Shown piece after piece: positions 1-13,168 of a stretch of DNA of 64,000 nt. This DNA is from Tanypteryx hageni (Eukaryota; Arthropoda; Insecta; Odonata; Petaluridae): NCBI GenBank assembly GCA_028673005.1, contig CM054118.1, forward strand, positions 85,065,855 through 85,129,854, read 5' to 3'. Position numbers and translations under genes: made by a program. The number at the start of each line of letters is the position of its first letter. Position 1 is the first letter of the stretch. The notes beneath the pieces are model-generated. The model was not told where the DNA came from and searched no databases. It was given only the letters and a program-made list of their open reading frames with translations.

Positions 1-520
1 GATGTGGATGTATGAGGAGGGGTGGAGGGATAATGAATGGGAGGAGGGATGAGGAGAGGGTGGAGGGATGAGGAGAGGTGGAGGAATGCGGAGGGGGTGG
101 AGGAATGGGGAGGTGGTGGAGGGAAGACGGGGTGGTGAAAGAGGGAGGTGGAGGAAGAGGGGATGTGGGGAAGAGAGGTTGGAAGAGGAGCCGTACCCTG
201 GACGACGGCGTGGGGCAGGGGCGTGGACGGGGACTGGAGGAAGAGCGTGAGAGAGGAGAATGGAGCCAAAGAGAAAAGGAATGGCCGTGGATGGGAGTGT
301 TTTACGAGGGAAAGACGAAGGAAGAGTGCATGAAAAGAGGCGGGAGGAGAAGACGAAAGCGAGACAAAGGCGCCGAAGAAGTAAGACGCTTTAAGTGGGG
401 GAAGAGATGGGGAGGGGTTGGAGATAAGTGCGGGCGTGGAATGGCGAGGGAGGAATTTAGCGATTGAGAGAAGGAAGAGATTACGATGAGGGGAGGAGGA
501 GGAGGAAGGAGCCGGTATGG
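1..520 (+). repeat. Purine-rich (GGA/GA) low-complexity tract
   Basis: The + strand is almost entirely G and A, with loose repeats of GGTGGAGGGATGAGGAG type near the left edge, fading after about position 480. Open frames here (for example 78-467) are rich in Gly, Arg and Glu because of this composition and are not taken as genes. The tract continues beyond the window start. Confidence 0.85.
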
Positions 521-978
521 GTTACAAGCTCACACCAACGTCGGATGAAAAATGGAGGGCTCTCAATGGAGACTGAAGAATCGCGGGATTATGATACGGT
601 CAATAGAATAAAATATGCAGAGCTGTAAAACAATGGCGGCGCTCGGGAAAACATTTCGCGGTTCTCACCGTTCGGAGGGATGGATGAAGGGTCGCGGAGA
701 GGGCCTCGAGCGCTCCGAGTTTCAGAAGTGACCTTCACTCGTCTTGCTTCCCGTTTCTCGAAAATTCAATCGATACTTTCTCTTTTGATGTTAATTTTGC
801 AAAAGCATCACTTTTACGCGCCTAATTTGTTTTTACAAACGTTATAAACCAAATCGCTATAATTGGGGACTGTGGAAAAATAGTTGTGCGTTAGCGTGAT
901 TTTAACATTTATAAGACATTAAAATTAAAAAACAACTGAAAAAACGAACAATAAACTAGAGTTTTGAATGGAATTTCT
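521..978. other. Non-coding spacer
   Basis: A transition from mixed composition with several CpGs (about 640-740) to AT-rich sequence. I see no gene, RNA or repeat in it. Confidence 0.5.
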
Positions 979-1149
979 GGCTAATCAACCTCTTGGATTA
1001 TCGTAGCCATTGCTCCTTCCACACCGAACACACACATGGAAGGAGGGAAACCCGGTGCCGGCATAAGCCTACTCTTAACGAAGAGCACCAAGGGGGCCAA
1101 CTGCTTAAGATCCCTTCTGAAGGACGGAACGCTGACTTTGCGCGACTAA
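979..1149 (-). mobile_element. SINE copy 1, 5'-truncated, tail type A
   Basis: The + strand reads the reverse complement of the SINE 3' half. It starts at the tail (GGCTAATCAACCTCTTGG), passes CCTTCCACACCG and CCCGGTGCCGGCAT, and stops in the body after GACTTTGCGCG. It lines up with 7749-7919, so the element is on the minus strand and lacks the tRNA-like head. Truncation at the 5' end is the usual outcome of target-primed insertion. The family is identified only from the five copies in this window. Confidence 0.85.
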
Positions 1150-4100
1150 ACTAGAGTGAATTGGAAAAATTCTCTTTTAGGATGCATTTTTTTTTCTTGA
1201 CTGAGTCTTTCCTATGCGGTATCATTTTTGAGAAAATTTTAAATAATCCTGGCGCGGAATCAACAAAAGTTCTGATTTTAAGTCTTTTATGATGAAACTG
1301 TTAAAACTAAGGTCGTCATCCTGCCTGCATAAATGCAAAATAACATTAGAGAAAGATTTGGAAAATAACTCCATGTTAAAATGACGCACATTGCTGGCCT
1401 TTAATTGCATTTTTAAAGTTTCAAGTTAAATTTAAAAAACAACCTTTATTACCAATACTTCAACTTCCAATTATGCCCATAACTTCCACTATATACAAAC
1501 GAGAAGAATTACTATGCTGAAAACTTTAAGCAGCCTGCGCTTTTCAAATCAATTGCTGCTATGTTGCACGTATAATACAAATCTTACCATCGAAAATTTG
1601 TTTGGGTTGGTTATTGAGCGAAAAAGAGTCATTTTCAAAACAGCACCCCGTGCTCCAAAGGTCTTCCGTACCTGAGAGCAAGTTTTCAGAGGCATAACAA
1701 TCGTTTCTAGATCTGAAATTTTCATAGAATAAAACAAGAGATTCATATTTTCTAGGTCGTGTAATGAACTTAGTAATCAGAATCATCAAATTTTACGGAA
1801 TAAAGCTCGATTTTCAAGTGGATATAATACATTTAACGAAACGCTATTTTACGTCATATTTTATAATAAATATATGGTAGTGCGTAATAAAACAAAATTT
1901 TGCAGTAAACTATTATACAGACATTAAGAATATTTAAATTAAACAAGAGAATACCGAAACCGTAAGAACTTCTTTCCGATACTATCAGAACTTTCTGTTC
2001 AAAAGCAAGGAATTATCATTTTCAATTCGTAGTCAATTCATTCTTTAAGTCTCAAATTGAAATACAACTCAACATCGTGAAAGTTTTGATATTTCGTAGA
2101 AAAGACCATCCATGAACAAGTGGGCTGTCGATGTGAGGGTCGCCACTAAAAAGTGAAAGGATAGCGCTCTTTTCGCTTTGCAAAGAGAAGTGATTTGATG
2201 ATTGATGAAGGCAGTTTGTGTCACACCGTCAAGCGCCAAGGAGACAGCTCTCGGAAGAATTATCTCCAGGACCGTCCTCAGCTTTGGCTGGAGATTTTTA
2301 TTCCCGACAATGTGTTGATCCTGAGAGCCTAAGGATTCATAGCCTCGCAACAATGGGGACAAAGATTAAAACAATCTTTGCGACCACAAGGCTTTAAGGA
2401 TTCAGAAACATTTTAAAATGGTGTTTTTCGCAGCTAAGTGGAAGCCGCAATTTTAAAAGAAATTATCGCCACTGCGTTTTTCAAATGCTAAAATTATGAA
2501 AATAAAAATTATGCATTTATCTAACAGTAGAGTGGAATGTTTTCGAATATAAATGCTAAACTATTAATATCGATAGTAAAACTTAACCTTAAATAATGGA
2601 GTGTTAAAGGTAAATTCATTTCTTTAACATTTCCTATTACCAATGTTTTCTGACTAAAAAACTTACGTAGCAAAATATCAGCACTCTTCTACGTTTCCAT
2701 TCCGACAACTAGTTAATTGACGGCCATATGCGGAGAAATTTTCTCAAAGAATAGTTTGGTGACTGAAAAAACCGGCAATTTTTCAGATATATCGCCACAT
2801 GCTTTTGTATGAAAAAAACTCATAACTTCTTAGCAATAAAAATAATTCAACCACTTTTCCTACACATGCTTAGGCTTCGAACTCTCCTCTCGATTTTAAC
2901 TTATTTCAAATTCTTGTTAAAAATATCTTACACTCGTAGAAACCATAATCAATATGAGAATAAGTGTCTCCATAATAATAAAAGTCAATTTACTCGTACC
3001 TCTCTCTGCCTGTCATTCTGTCATTCAGTGTACAATATTTTCGAAATCTATTTGGCCGTTCTTGAGTTACTTGAGTAAATTCCCTAAGTTTTACTCACAG
3101 AGCGACAGAATGAGATTAGCTTTTATTATAATAGACACTAGTTCATATTAGTCGAGCGTGACCGGATTTCTTAGCTCATTATTTAAAGAAAGATATTTTA
3201 CAAAGCGTAATTGTTTCACCTAATATGCAATTTATGTTGATCAGTGATTTACGGTTTAATAGAGACTTTGTATATGAATTGCAATCAATTTTTTACTCGG
3301 CTGTTTTTCTCATCAGATGTGTTAGAAAAATAAATTCTTGGAAAATTAATAACAAATATTAACACTCGTATACAACTCCACTACTGTGCACCATACGAAG
3401 TCAAACTACGCATGTACGTATAGGTAAAAAGATTCAGTTAAAATGAGAAAAAGGAGCGAGTAAGTCATGGCAAATGAGGTTTTTTGAAAAATTTGAGATG
3501 CTTGGATTCAAAACCAGTTTTACGGGAAATTCCCAAAATAACTTAATTTTTGCAGTATCTAAAATAAAATTCCTTATTACTGCTCTATATAATTAGTCCC
3601 TAGTCCGATTAATTATTTCAATTAACGAAATTTTGTAACGACGTCCAATGACATACATTCGACAGAAAATTGTGGAGGAAAACAAGCATTAAAATAATTA
3701 TTTTTTGTGCTACGATTTTATCGGTTGAAGTCCCAAGATTCCGCCATAACGACGCATTTTAAGTGCGAATAAAGCATAATACATTTTATATATTGGTTAT
3801 ATAGAAATACCCGCTTTACCCTCGTTAAAACCGAGAATGTCAACAAATCCTTTGTAAACTGTTCGAAACATTACTGTATGCGAGAACGAATAATTTATGC
3901 AACCAAAAAAATCAAAAAGGATTAAAAAAATGCGTTTAGGCAAAAGGTTGAATTGGAACTGAAAACACGTTTGTATAAAAATAAGTATTTCCTTATTTGA
4001 AGAAATTGTCCAAGACCTTTGGGCTAATATGGCGAGACTTAGATATATGTCAAGATTATATCAACGATCAATTCAACCGAGTTTGAGGCAATTTCATCAT

Positions 4101-4224
4101 TTATAAATCAATGGTTGTCCAATAAAAACGCCTCCACTAGAAGTAGGTGTATTTCCATTCGTGTAAACAAATATATATCGTAACACACGTACGCGCGAAA
4201 GAACTTACACGCATATAAACAACA
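1150..4224. other. AT-rich spacer without recognisable genes
   Basis: The stretch is AT-rich and unremarkable. The longest frame with mixed composition is 2069-2362 on the minus strand (97 codons). It shows no domain, signal peptide or flanking splice pattern I recognise and is not called as a gene. Confidence 0.5.
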
Positions 4225-4990
4225 TTGGAAAGGTGTACTCCATGTCGGAGTACACAGAGTTTCCAAATGCGTTCTTTGAGATTTCACAATGTTCTCAATA
4301 TTTTTCGCTCAGATGAGAATTTAACGAGAAGCAAGCGAGGTACGTCGTAAAATGCAAGTAGGTCTTCATGCAAAGTAGTCGTAAATAAATTAACTAAAAT
4401 TGGAATCGTTCAATTAATTTTTAACAAAACTCCCGAATACCAAATTTCATCACAATATGTTCAGTGGTTCCCGAGTTGAAACAAAGGAACATTGTACACT
4501 ACATGTAGGTCTTCATGTAAAGTGGTCAACATTGATATCCGATTTTAACCAAAATCATCAATTAATTTTAGCAAAACCTCCAATACCAAATTTCGTCAGA
4601 ATACGTCCAGCGGTTCCAGAGTTGATACAAAGAAACCTTGTAAACTACATGTAGGTCTTCATGTAAAGTGGTTGTAATTGTTGTCCGATTTTAACCAAAA
4701 TTGGATCCGGTAGATCAATTTTAGCAAAACTCTCCAATACCAAATTTCATCAAAATACAAGCGGTTCCCGAGTTGAATCAAAAGAACATTGTAGGTGTTC
4801 ATGTAAAGTGGTCATCATTTTTGTTCGATTTTGCCCAAAATTGAAATCAGTCTACCAATTTTAGCAAAACTCCTTAATACCAAATTTCATCATAATACGT
4901 CCAGCGCTTTCTGAGTTTTTGCATGCGAACGGACGGACGGAATCGACCTCCCCTATATATGCGTTAACTTCGTGCAAAGAACGCATAAAC
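4225..4990. mobile_element. Minisatellite-bearing non-autonomous element, copy A
   Basis: The left end carries a perfect hairpin at 4233-4255 (9-bp stem GTGTACTCC, 5-nt loop), followed by AAATGCGTTCTTTGAG. The right end near 4970-4990 holds the inverse of ATGCGTTCTTTG, so there is a 12-bp subterminal inverted repeat. The interior is a tandem array. A second copy with the same left end, array and GGACGGA-containing right end lies at 40361-40855. Hairpin, subterminal inverted repeats and central tandem array resemble Helitron/Helentron-derived non-autonomous elements, but the family is an inference. It has no coding capacity. Confidence 0.7.
4354..4920. repeat. Tandem array, about 147-bp unit, nearly 4 copies
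   Basis: Units begin at GTAGGTCTTCATG-type sequence near 4354, 4501, 4648 and 4789. Each contains ATTTTAACCAAAATTGG-like, TTTTAGCAAAACTCC and ACCAAATTTCATCA blocks. The last unit is shortened by small deletions. Spacing is 147, 147 and about 141 bp, close to nucleosome repeat size. Confidence 0.8.
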
Positions 4991-7080
4991 ATGCATGTCT
5001 CGATTTAAAAAAATTAATAAAGAGCCGTAGGTTCCGTTTTCATGACGGTGTACCTATTGTAGCATAAAGTAGACATCACCGAGAAAGAGGAATGAGAGTC
5101 TGACAGGAATGATTTACCAAACAAGTGGGCCTTATTCCCACCGTTAGAGCTTCATTATTTAGGTCACCGAGCATTTAAGCAGTTTCGAAAATTTACGCCA
5201 ACATCGCTGCATTTTTCGTTTCAAAGAATTTAGGTTGGAATTTTAATTTATCATGTTCCCGCCTATGCACAAGAAATAAAATCTGCGAAATTTTCTAGGA
5301 AGCTCTGAGGTGGGATAGCAGTATTTATTTCTAGAATAAGAATAACATGAAGCTGCGTTTTGGAGAAAAAATAATTTATTTCTAACTAGCCTTGATGAAA
5401 ATTTTAATCAAAGAATTTTATACAATGATAAAATAAACCCGACAAAATGCGGATTTCATCATTCACGAGATGATTCTCTTTATACGTACGTATTAAAAAT
5501 TTCCTCTGCTAAACTTGGCTAATCATGGGCTTAACCTGGAGCGTCATACTTAAATTTTTGCTTTCGATGACTAAGTAGTAATGTTTCTTTTGAGAATATG
5601 TATATGTGCCTGGGTGTTTTTTGCCATTTCGTAAGTTTTTACGTGGAACAGAGCGTACTTTCATCGAATTTCATCTTTCTTATTTTTCTTTCGGTTTAAA
5701 GACTTCCTTGCCCTGCGTACAGTTGAAAATTTTAGGTTTTAGTTCATTTGTCGTCTGCTATCGCAATTATTTTAACTGCCATAGTAAAAAGGTTTCTCCT
5801 AATTATGCCTTAGCTTCTTTTTTCACATCTATTGACACATTGGATGTGTGTCTGAAAATTTCACTATGCAAGGGCCAGAGCTGACTGTTTCATTTAAATC
5901 GTTCCATTTAGTTTTCCTCCACTTATTGTGTAACTACCTTCTTATGAAATTTATTTTCCATAAATGCCACGTAACTAGCACTAGTCATACATTTTATCTC
6001 ATCAACCATGAGCATTAATCAAAGTCTCCGCAACAGTGGTCCACCAAACACATCTCGTACCTTAAATTTGTAGGTTTATTATTTTTGGGGATTATCTGTG
6101 TGTAACCCACGAGAAGAGGGCCAACTTTATATTCAACCAATATTGCATCGTACTGTCTAAGATACAATTTCGAGGAATATCTTCTACTTTTCCCTCTTGA
6201 GCCATGCCATACGACGCGAGGATAAGGACAGCTTTAAACTCTAACTGACGAACTCCCATTTCCAATGCAAATGACCATAAGAATTTTAAGAATTTAGGAA
6301 AAAATCACCGAGTCGCCCAAAGCGACAACCTTAAAACTGAAAAATGTTTTCTTAATTTCAAACTTTCTGAGTGTAGGATAGTTACATTCTATTGTATAAA
6401 AAACCGAAACTGATTGGCTTACGATCCAACTGCCGCATTACATGTTTCTGTCACTTTCATCAACTGAGTTTCAGTTTATTTGTATATAAAATAGGACTTT
6501 AAAATAATTTGTGAGATTTGAAGATAATTCGTTAGTAAGTACTACACGGCCCATTTTAATATAATATTAATGTGTATCTTGCTAATTAAGCTTTTGACTG
6601 TTGATTTCAATTTATCTTGATTGAAACTCTATTTGTTCGAAATCGTACAAAAACGTCAATAAAGTTAGATATGCACATATTCCACTAGTGTATCCGTTTC
6701 TATTTGAAGAGATAATACAAACTATTAGTAAAGAAGTTAAACAAATCATGCAAATAATGATGAACGACAATAGAACTCGAAAGGGAACAAATCTGAAAAT
6801 GTGTAAAGTAGAACGTAACGGCTTCAAAACAAAGACCATATCATAATATTAGACTAAATCGCCTAAAATTGTTGATTATTCAAGAACCGCAATAAAACGT
6901 TCGGTGATTAATTCTGGAAGCATGTGGTCATTAGGTTCCCAAGATTAATTTCCAAAATGCTGGAAAAGCTAATGGAAATGACATTCTGGGAAACGATTGA
7001 GAACATTAATTTGGAGAGCGAGCATTTTTAATAAAGTTAATTTCGATTCTGGAGAGATGTAATGAAGGAAACTCGGAAAG
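4991..7080. other. AT-rich spacer without recognisable genes
   Basis: Small open frames such as 5606-5884 (+) and 6612-6839 (-) have no recognisable domain and no supporting signal. Nothing else stands out. Confidence 0.5.
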
Positions 7081-7735
7081 GCCTGGAAGAGGGGAGAGGT
7101 AAAGGAAGCGATAAAATGGGATTAAAGGAGACAAATGAAAGGAAGGAAAAGGGAAATATGTCAACGAGAAGAAGAATAAAGATGAAATAATTGGGTGAAC
7201 AGAAAGCGTGAAATGAAAGAGCGGTCAGAGAGACAGAGGAGGAGAAAGGACGACAGACGAAAAGAGGAGCTAATCGAGGTAGAGAGGAATGACGGAGACG
7301 AAGAGAGAGGAAGATAAAGAGGCAGGAAGATGAAGAGGGAGGGAGGGATAAAAAATTACACGAAAAGGTTGACAGAGATAGATAAAGAGAGAGCAGAGGC
7401 TGGTATTGTGGATTGTAAGCTCTCCAGAAAGGAGATCATATTGGTTCTGATGATGAGCTACGCCCCGTAATGTTTTCCGTTCGCCGTGCATTTTATCCGC
7501 GTCAATTAAGTGTGAGAGTTAATTGGGAACCTCCCTCTATTAGGGAGAATGCATTTAGCCAGGGACCTTCGGTGAGTGTGCGGGAAAGGGGTGAGAGATG
7601 GAGGGAAAGGGGAGGGAGAGAGGGAGGGAGAGGAGGAGGGAAAGGGGAGGGAGGAAGGAGAGAGAGAGAGAGAGGGAGGTAGAGGATGGAGAGGGGAGGT
7701 ATCAGGGCGGGAGAAGGGAAGGGAGGGGGAGTATG
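7081..7735 (+). repeat. Purine-rich tract
   Basis: A GA/GGA-rich + strand, densest at 7590-7735, with runs such as GAGAGAGAGAGAGAGGGAGG. Overlapping open frames on both strands here are composition artefacts. Confidence 0.8.
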
Positions 7736-7748
7736 TGTGTGTATTTTT

Positions 7749-8055
7749 GGCTAATCAACCTCTTGGATTATTTTAGCCATTACTCCTTCCACACCGAACA
7801 CATTCACAAGGGAGGAAAGAAACCCGATGCCGGTATTAGCCTACTCTTAACGTAAAAGCACCAAGGGGGTCAACGGCTTAACGTCCCTTCCGAAGGACGG
7901 AATGCTGACTTTGCGCGGTCTCCTCAATCCACACAAACAGGGGTTGAGCAACCTTGGAAAAAAATCCTACATTCACTGGATACAAGCCCGCTGCCCTTTC
8001 AAGCAGCAGGAGAGTAGCGGCCAGCGTCCTTACCACGACACCACCGGCACCCCAG
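7749..8055 (-). mobile_element. tRNA-derived SINE, near full-length copy 2, tail type A
   Basis: Read on the minus strand, the element starts near 8055 with GGGGTGCCGG. It has a polymerase III A-box match TGGTGTCGTGG at 8043-8033 and a weak B-box counterpart GGGCTTGTATCC at 7989-7978. It then runs through a body shared with the other copies (GGGACGTTAAGCCGTT) to the type A tail at 7749. Box spacing of 54 bp fits a tRNA-derived head. No target duplication was found because both flanks are low-complexity. Confidence 0.85.
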
Positions 8056-8099
8056 GGGAGGGAGAGGGGGAGGGAGAGGGGGAGGGAGAGGGGGAGGGG
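8055..8099 (+). repeat. 12-bp tandem repeat GGGGAGGGAGAG
   Basis: About 3.7 copies of a 12-bp G-rich unit abut the 5' end of the SINE. Repeated runs of three to five G on one strand give quadruplex potential. Confidence 0.75.
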
Positions 8100-8130
8100 C
8101 GGAAGAGTGGTTGGGAGGGGGGGCAGAAAA

Positions 8131-8392
8131 GGGGAAGAAGCGGGAATTATTAGAGAGGGACAGCGGAATATGTCATTAAGAGTGTAGGGGTGCAAATGGC
8201 TGCCCGGAGAGGTGACGAATTCGCTTAAGGCGCAGAGATAAGAGGTCGTGGGGGGATGAGAAGTGTCCGCTACCACTTCTTCCCTTCCAAATCTCGCCTT
8301 TATGTCGCGAGTTAGCTATACGAGCAGATGAAGTAGAGATAGCTGCTCTGAAGCACTCTCGTCCTTCCGTTCTTCCCCCTTCACTTTCTCTT

Positions 8393-8424
<32 letters not shown>

Positions 8425-9470
8425 ACCGTATTTAAGGTCTGCACAGAATATAACACTCCCAAGTATTTCACGCAAATGATCTACTATCAGCGAATGCTAA
8501 TAAAGTCGAGCCTTTTATCTTTGACTTTGTGAATTCCTCATAAATTACGAGTCGATAGTTTTTTTCGTGTGGGTGTAAGTCAATTTCTAGCGCTCCTAAA
8601 AGACTACCAAGGAGGGATTTCCTGGGAATAAGCGAGTGCTTTCACTTAAGAGGGGTGAGGGGAGATCAAAAGGAAAGACCTTCGAGAAGTTTGTTTAAGT
8701 GGAGATTGGAAATTAGTCGACCGACGAAACGCTCTCAAGTTTGCAAGTATTCAACGATCCCAGCTTGAACTCATCCTCTCTCCGCTTTCCCAACTCACCC
8801 CATCCTCTATGCACTCCTCTGCTCACCCCTTCGTCCCTCCACACCAAATCACCCCTTCCTCCCTCCACTCCCAATTCCTCCCATCATATCCATCCCGACT
8901 CACCCCTTCCTCACTCCTCCCCGACTCACCCTCTCACCCGATTGCTCTCTCTCTCTCTTTCCACTTCCTCTCCCGTTCTTCTATCCACCCCCAGCACCCA
9001 ACCCCACCTTCCGTGGTGACACCTACTCCCGACTGGGGGTGCCATCTGTGTCCCTGTCGAGACGGCCTCTCCATTCACCCCAACATTACCTTTCCCTTCG
9101 CACATTCGCTGGGAACTTTGGCTTTGTCTGCGGATGACTAGTGATTAAAGCAGACATATGCCATAGGGAACTTCTTGATATTTTTAGTATAGATAGTTCC
9201 GAATAAAGGTACGCTCTGCGAGTCCAGACTCAAATCTCCTTGGAGAAGGATTCTCCGCCTTTTCCCCTTGACACTCGCCTCCCTCCGTTATGTGGTTTTA
9301 TGAAGGGTTTCCTGGTCGCGGACACTTTTTTTTCGGTCCTCCTGATGTCCATCCTTTCAGCTGCGAGCAACGAAGTGATGTTGAAGGATGATTGGGGGAG
9401 GAAGTGGAAACAGTTGCTTGGATCTAAACCTAACTATTTGGGAGGAGCGATAGAAGATATTTGATCAAAG
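8131..9470. other. Spacer with (CA)n and a pyrimidine stretch
   Basis: It holds a (CA)13 microsatellite at 8400-8426 and a C/T-rich stretch at 8760-9010, whose overlapping Ser/Pro/Leu-rich frames are not genes. The 74-codon frame 9240-9464 is unrecognised and ends at the border of the reverse transcriptase relic that follows. Confidence 0.5.
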
Positions 9471-9479
9471 GTCACCAAA

Positions 9480-11460
9480 GAAAGAGGCTGTTATTATCAA
9501 TTATCAAGAGGCTGTTACGGAAGCCCTAGAAAATGCAGATAGGCAAACAAAGGCTTAGGACAACTGGGGGACTATGAAAACGTGTACCGTAAAGAGCACG
9601 AATAAAACGATAGGAAAAATAACGCCAAAGGAGATAAGGAAGCCGCTAATAACAGAGGAGAAGATTGAAAAGATGGAAGAGAGGAAGACGTGGAAGCAGG
9701 TTAATACAGAATACGGAAGAAGAATGTATAAATAGTTCAAAAATAATATAGGAAGAGATACTAAAAAATCGCTCTCGCGTTGCGGTGGAAAGGATAAAGT
9801 GAGTGCACGGAGAAACTGCAGAGATAAGATATAATAGATTTATTATATGGAAAAGTGAAGGACTTAAAGAGAAACAAGAAAGAAAATACGCTGGCCACAA
9901 TTAAAGACAAAAACGTCAAACTCTTACTTGAGCCAGAGGATGGGAAAATAGATGGAATGAGCATATTGATAAGTTATACGCTATAGATTTTTAGCAAGAA
10001 TCGATGGGGATATGGAGGTAGAAAGGTGTGGACTACGGTAATGTTGGGCCGGAAATAGTGAGATTGAAAAGGGTCCCAGAGATATGAAGTCAAAGAAAGC
10101 ATTAGGAATTTTAAAGGAACTGAAAAAGAGGGGAAAGAGGGTTGTTATTAACTGTTCCGTAAGATATATGAAGAGGAAGAGCGGCAAAAGAACTTCACTA
10201 GATCAATTTTAATTTCTTTGGAGAAAATGGATAAATCGAACAATTGTCATGTTTATGGAAGAATCAGCTTAGTTTTGCATGCACCTAAAGTTATTCTCAG
10301 GATTTTGGACAGGGGAATAGAAGCAAAAGCAAGTTACTATCTAGTGTACACCAGTTTGGAATTCGGAAAGATCGTGGGACCAGATATGCCATTGGGATGA
10401 GGAGGACATTGGTAGAAAGAAACATTGAACACAACCTGGATGCATTCATGTGCTTTGTAGAGTTAAAAAACGGAATTTTGACAGAGTTTTATGGCATAAG
10501 CTGATGGAGGTGGTGAGGAAAATAAAGATGGATTGAAGAGATAGAGATTTAATCAAAACTCTGTACATTAACCAGATTGCGCAGTTAAGAGTAGCAGAGA
10601 GAGAATCAGATTGGGAAACGCCAGGCAGAGGCATGAGACACGGCTGATTACTCTCATCAGCATGGTTTAACATTTATAACAAAGAAATGATAAGGGAGGC
10701 ATGGTAAGATGTAGAAACGGGCAAAAGTGGGAGGGAGCCTGGTTATATCGGTTATATATGCAGACGACAAAGCGTTGGTCAGTAATTCTGAAAGGGGCCT
10801 TCACATGCTAGTTAGCTCCTGAAAAGATAAGGCAAAGGCATTTGGTATGGAAATTAATAAGAGAAAAATGAAAGTCATGAGATTTTCCAAGAGTGGGGTG
10901 AATGTTACAGTGGATAAGAAAAGGCTGAAACAGGTGGGATTTTTACTTATTTAGGTAGTACTTTGTCACAAGATGAAAGAAGTACGAAAGATGTCAGTAC
11001 AAGTAAAGCAAGAGAAAATGAGGTATATACGAAACTGCGAGAGTTGTTGGCCGGCAGTCTGAACAAAGATATTGAAAAGAGATTAGTGAAAACTCTTATA
11101 TGGAAGTATCATAAAAGAGACACCGACAATGAGAAAAGATGATCTGACCAGAATAGAAGCGTCTGAGAAGTTGATAGGCGTAGACTAGAGAAAATTAGTT
11201 GGACAGAGAAGAAATCGAATGAGGAAGTTTTGAATACAGTACGGGAAAAGGGGAACTTAATCAGAGTAATACTAAAGAAACGTTTGGGTCAAAACTTGAA
11301 AAAAACAGTCTGTTGAAAGAAGTCATAGAAAGGAGAATGTTATGCAAGAGGCAAAGAGATTGAAAGAGGAAAAGCTTTAAAAGAAGGAATTGGGTATGAG
11401 AACACGAAAAGAAAAGCTTTAGATGGCAAAGGGTTGGGTTTGGGTGCCTAAAACGTACCA
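9480..11460 (+). pseudogene. Degenerate non-LTR retrotransposon, reverse transcriptase to 3' end
   Basis: A long relic of a LINE-type ORF2, broken by many stops and frameshifts. In order I can read a Lys/Glu-rich linker with WKQVNTEYGRRMYK near 9690-9735, DRVLWHKLMEV near 10480-10510 (RT motif A region), INQIAQLRVAERESDW with GRGMRHG near 10570-10645, the catalytic box YADD at 10757-10768, and a C-terminal RRLEKISWTEKKSNEE near 11180-11225. Then follows LLKEVIERR near 11310. The product would have been the polymerase for target-primed reverse transcription. The order of motifs is normal; the reading frame is not. The C-terminal part matches a second fragment at 22520-22885. Exact clade is not assigned. 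Confidence 0.8.
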
Positions 11461-11530
11461 AAAGGTCAAATTACAATGTATTTATGGCATAACGGAACGT
11501 GACTATATTAATTTTATAGTATCCCGTCTA

Positions 11531-12045
11531 TGTGGTTCTCAAATGGTGGGTCGCGACCCCCTCAGGAGGTCGAGAGAAGATTTTAGGGGGTCGCAAGCAC
11601 TCTTCGCTAAGGCAAATGATTTTATTCTGATTTTAAGAGTCTTGCAGGTTTTAATTTATCGACATGTTCCGTTTAAAAAATATAAAAAATTCTCTAGCTT
11701 AACAACAAACAAAAACCTTTTCAAAAATAAATTATTCTTATGTAATAAAAACAAACAAGGAATTATATCTCAATAGTGATTAGTACTTAAAAAATTAAAC
11801 TATACACCACATATTGTCTTAATGTTTTTAATACACATACGTAGTTGTAGAGAAAATAATTTATAGAGTTAACTTTTATTATAAAGAGCACAAAATAAAA
11901 AACTCATTATTAATTTCCTTGTCGTCCTCATCCCTCCTGTATGGGGAAAACTGGAGGTTTTTTTGCTTCTCGAATATTCTCTGGGGGCCGCGGCTACAAA
12001 ACATTCGGACAGAGGTCACCTGAGGAATTTGCCTGAGAACCACTG
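11531..12045. mobile_element. hAT-like non-autonomous element
   Basis: The left end reads GTGGTTCTCAAATGGTGGG followed by TCGCGACCCC; the right end is the inverse, GAGAACCACTG. This is the terminal pattern CAGTGGTTCTCA known from many hAT elements. GTCTA occurs just outside both ends, and an 8-bp duplication GTCTATGT/GTCTAGGT is possible if the left terminus has lost bases. The AT-rich interior has no coding frame. Confidence 0.6.
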
Positions 12046-13168
12046 GTCTAGGTCACTTTAGTTGTGTGGCACACAGCCTTCTTGAAAATGAATGACTTGT
12101 ATGAGTAAGAGTACGGCGATAGTAGTCCATGAGGCTGATTCGCCATCCAACACACACACACACACGAAACCAGCTTCTTAACACATACACTGATGAAACG
12201 ATATCTAATTTTCTATAAGTACGTCATACCTAATTGGGAACAAAGAAGCTAGGAATTTCTAATTTAAAGAAGCGTAACTTACTTTCCGAGTCCTATTATA
12301 ATCCATTTCTTGCCCAAGACGTATTCTAGTGCTTCGCAATCGATTTCATCTGGAGACTTTTTCCAGTGGTCGAGTCACGCCGTTAGCGCCATCGAGTGGA
12401 GGTGGTCGGGCGAACAGATATGAGCCAATCAAAGGAAGACGCGACGCGTGAAATTGCTTTTAAAAAATAATTCCACGTTTTCGATGTGCTGGGAGTAGCA
12501 CTCGATGCTTGACCGCGAGTAGTTGTGGGTAAATTGACGCGTACTTATCTGTCCGCCAAATTTTGCGACGCTCTCTCGATATTATAGTGGATCTGATTTA
12601 ATCTAATCTCGGTGGAAAAATCTCTAAACCAAAATCATCGCCATAATTGCATATGTTTCCAATATTGTAAACGCATTATCACCCCAGGCTCATATTCTCC
12701 CGGCAGACTTCCCTGATTGCCAAGCAACCAGTACCGTCAATTTATAAAAGACAAATGGCCTACGTAATGACGTTAATGGTGCAAGGCTTTTAAAGTCATC
12801 GTATTAGTATTGATTGCTTTGTTTGTATAATTGAATTTTTTTTAGATTAGCTATCTCATCGATAAAGCTTTTTACGAATCTAGCATTCTAACTCCATCGA
12901 CATCCAGGTACTCTAGCTTTAAATGAAACATTATCAATTTTTTAAATAATCAGTCAATGGCTGATTATGATCGGAAATTCAAAACTCGAAATCTATAGAA
13001 ATAGTTATATCTAGGCTTGGTAGGATTCGATAAATGTCAATAAACATCGAGTTTTAAAAACTTTTATATTCGATGAAAATTAATTGTCATCGATAAGTGT
13101 CAATTATATTTTCTACGTAATTATAGGTAATGATTTTTACTTTCTCCACATACGAAATATAGGGGAAA
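12046..13168. other. Spacer without recognisable genes
   Basis: Slightly more CpG at 12350-12560, otherwise AT-rich. No gene, RNA or repeat identified. Confidence 0.5.
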
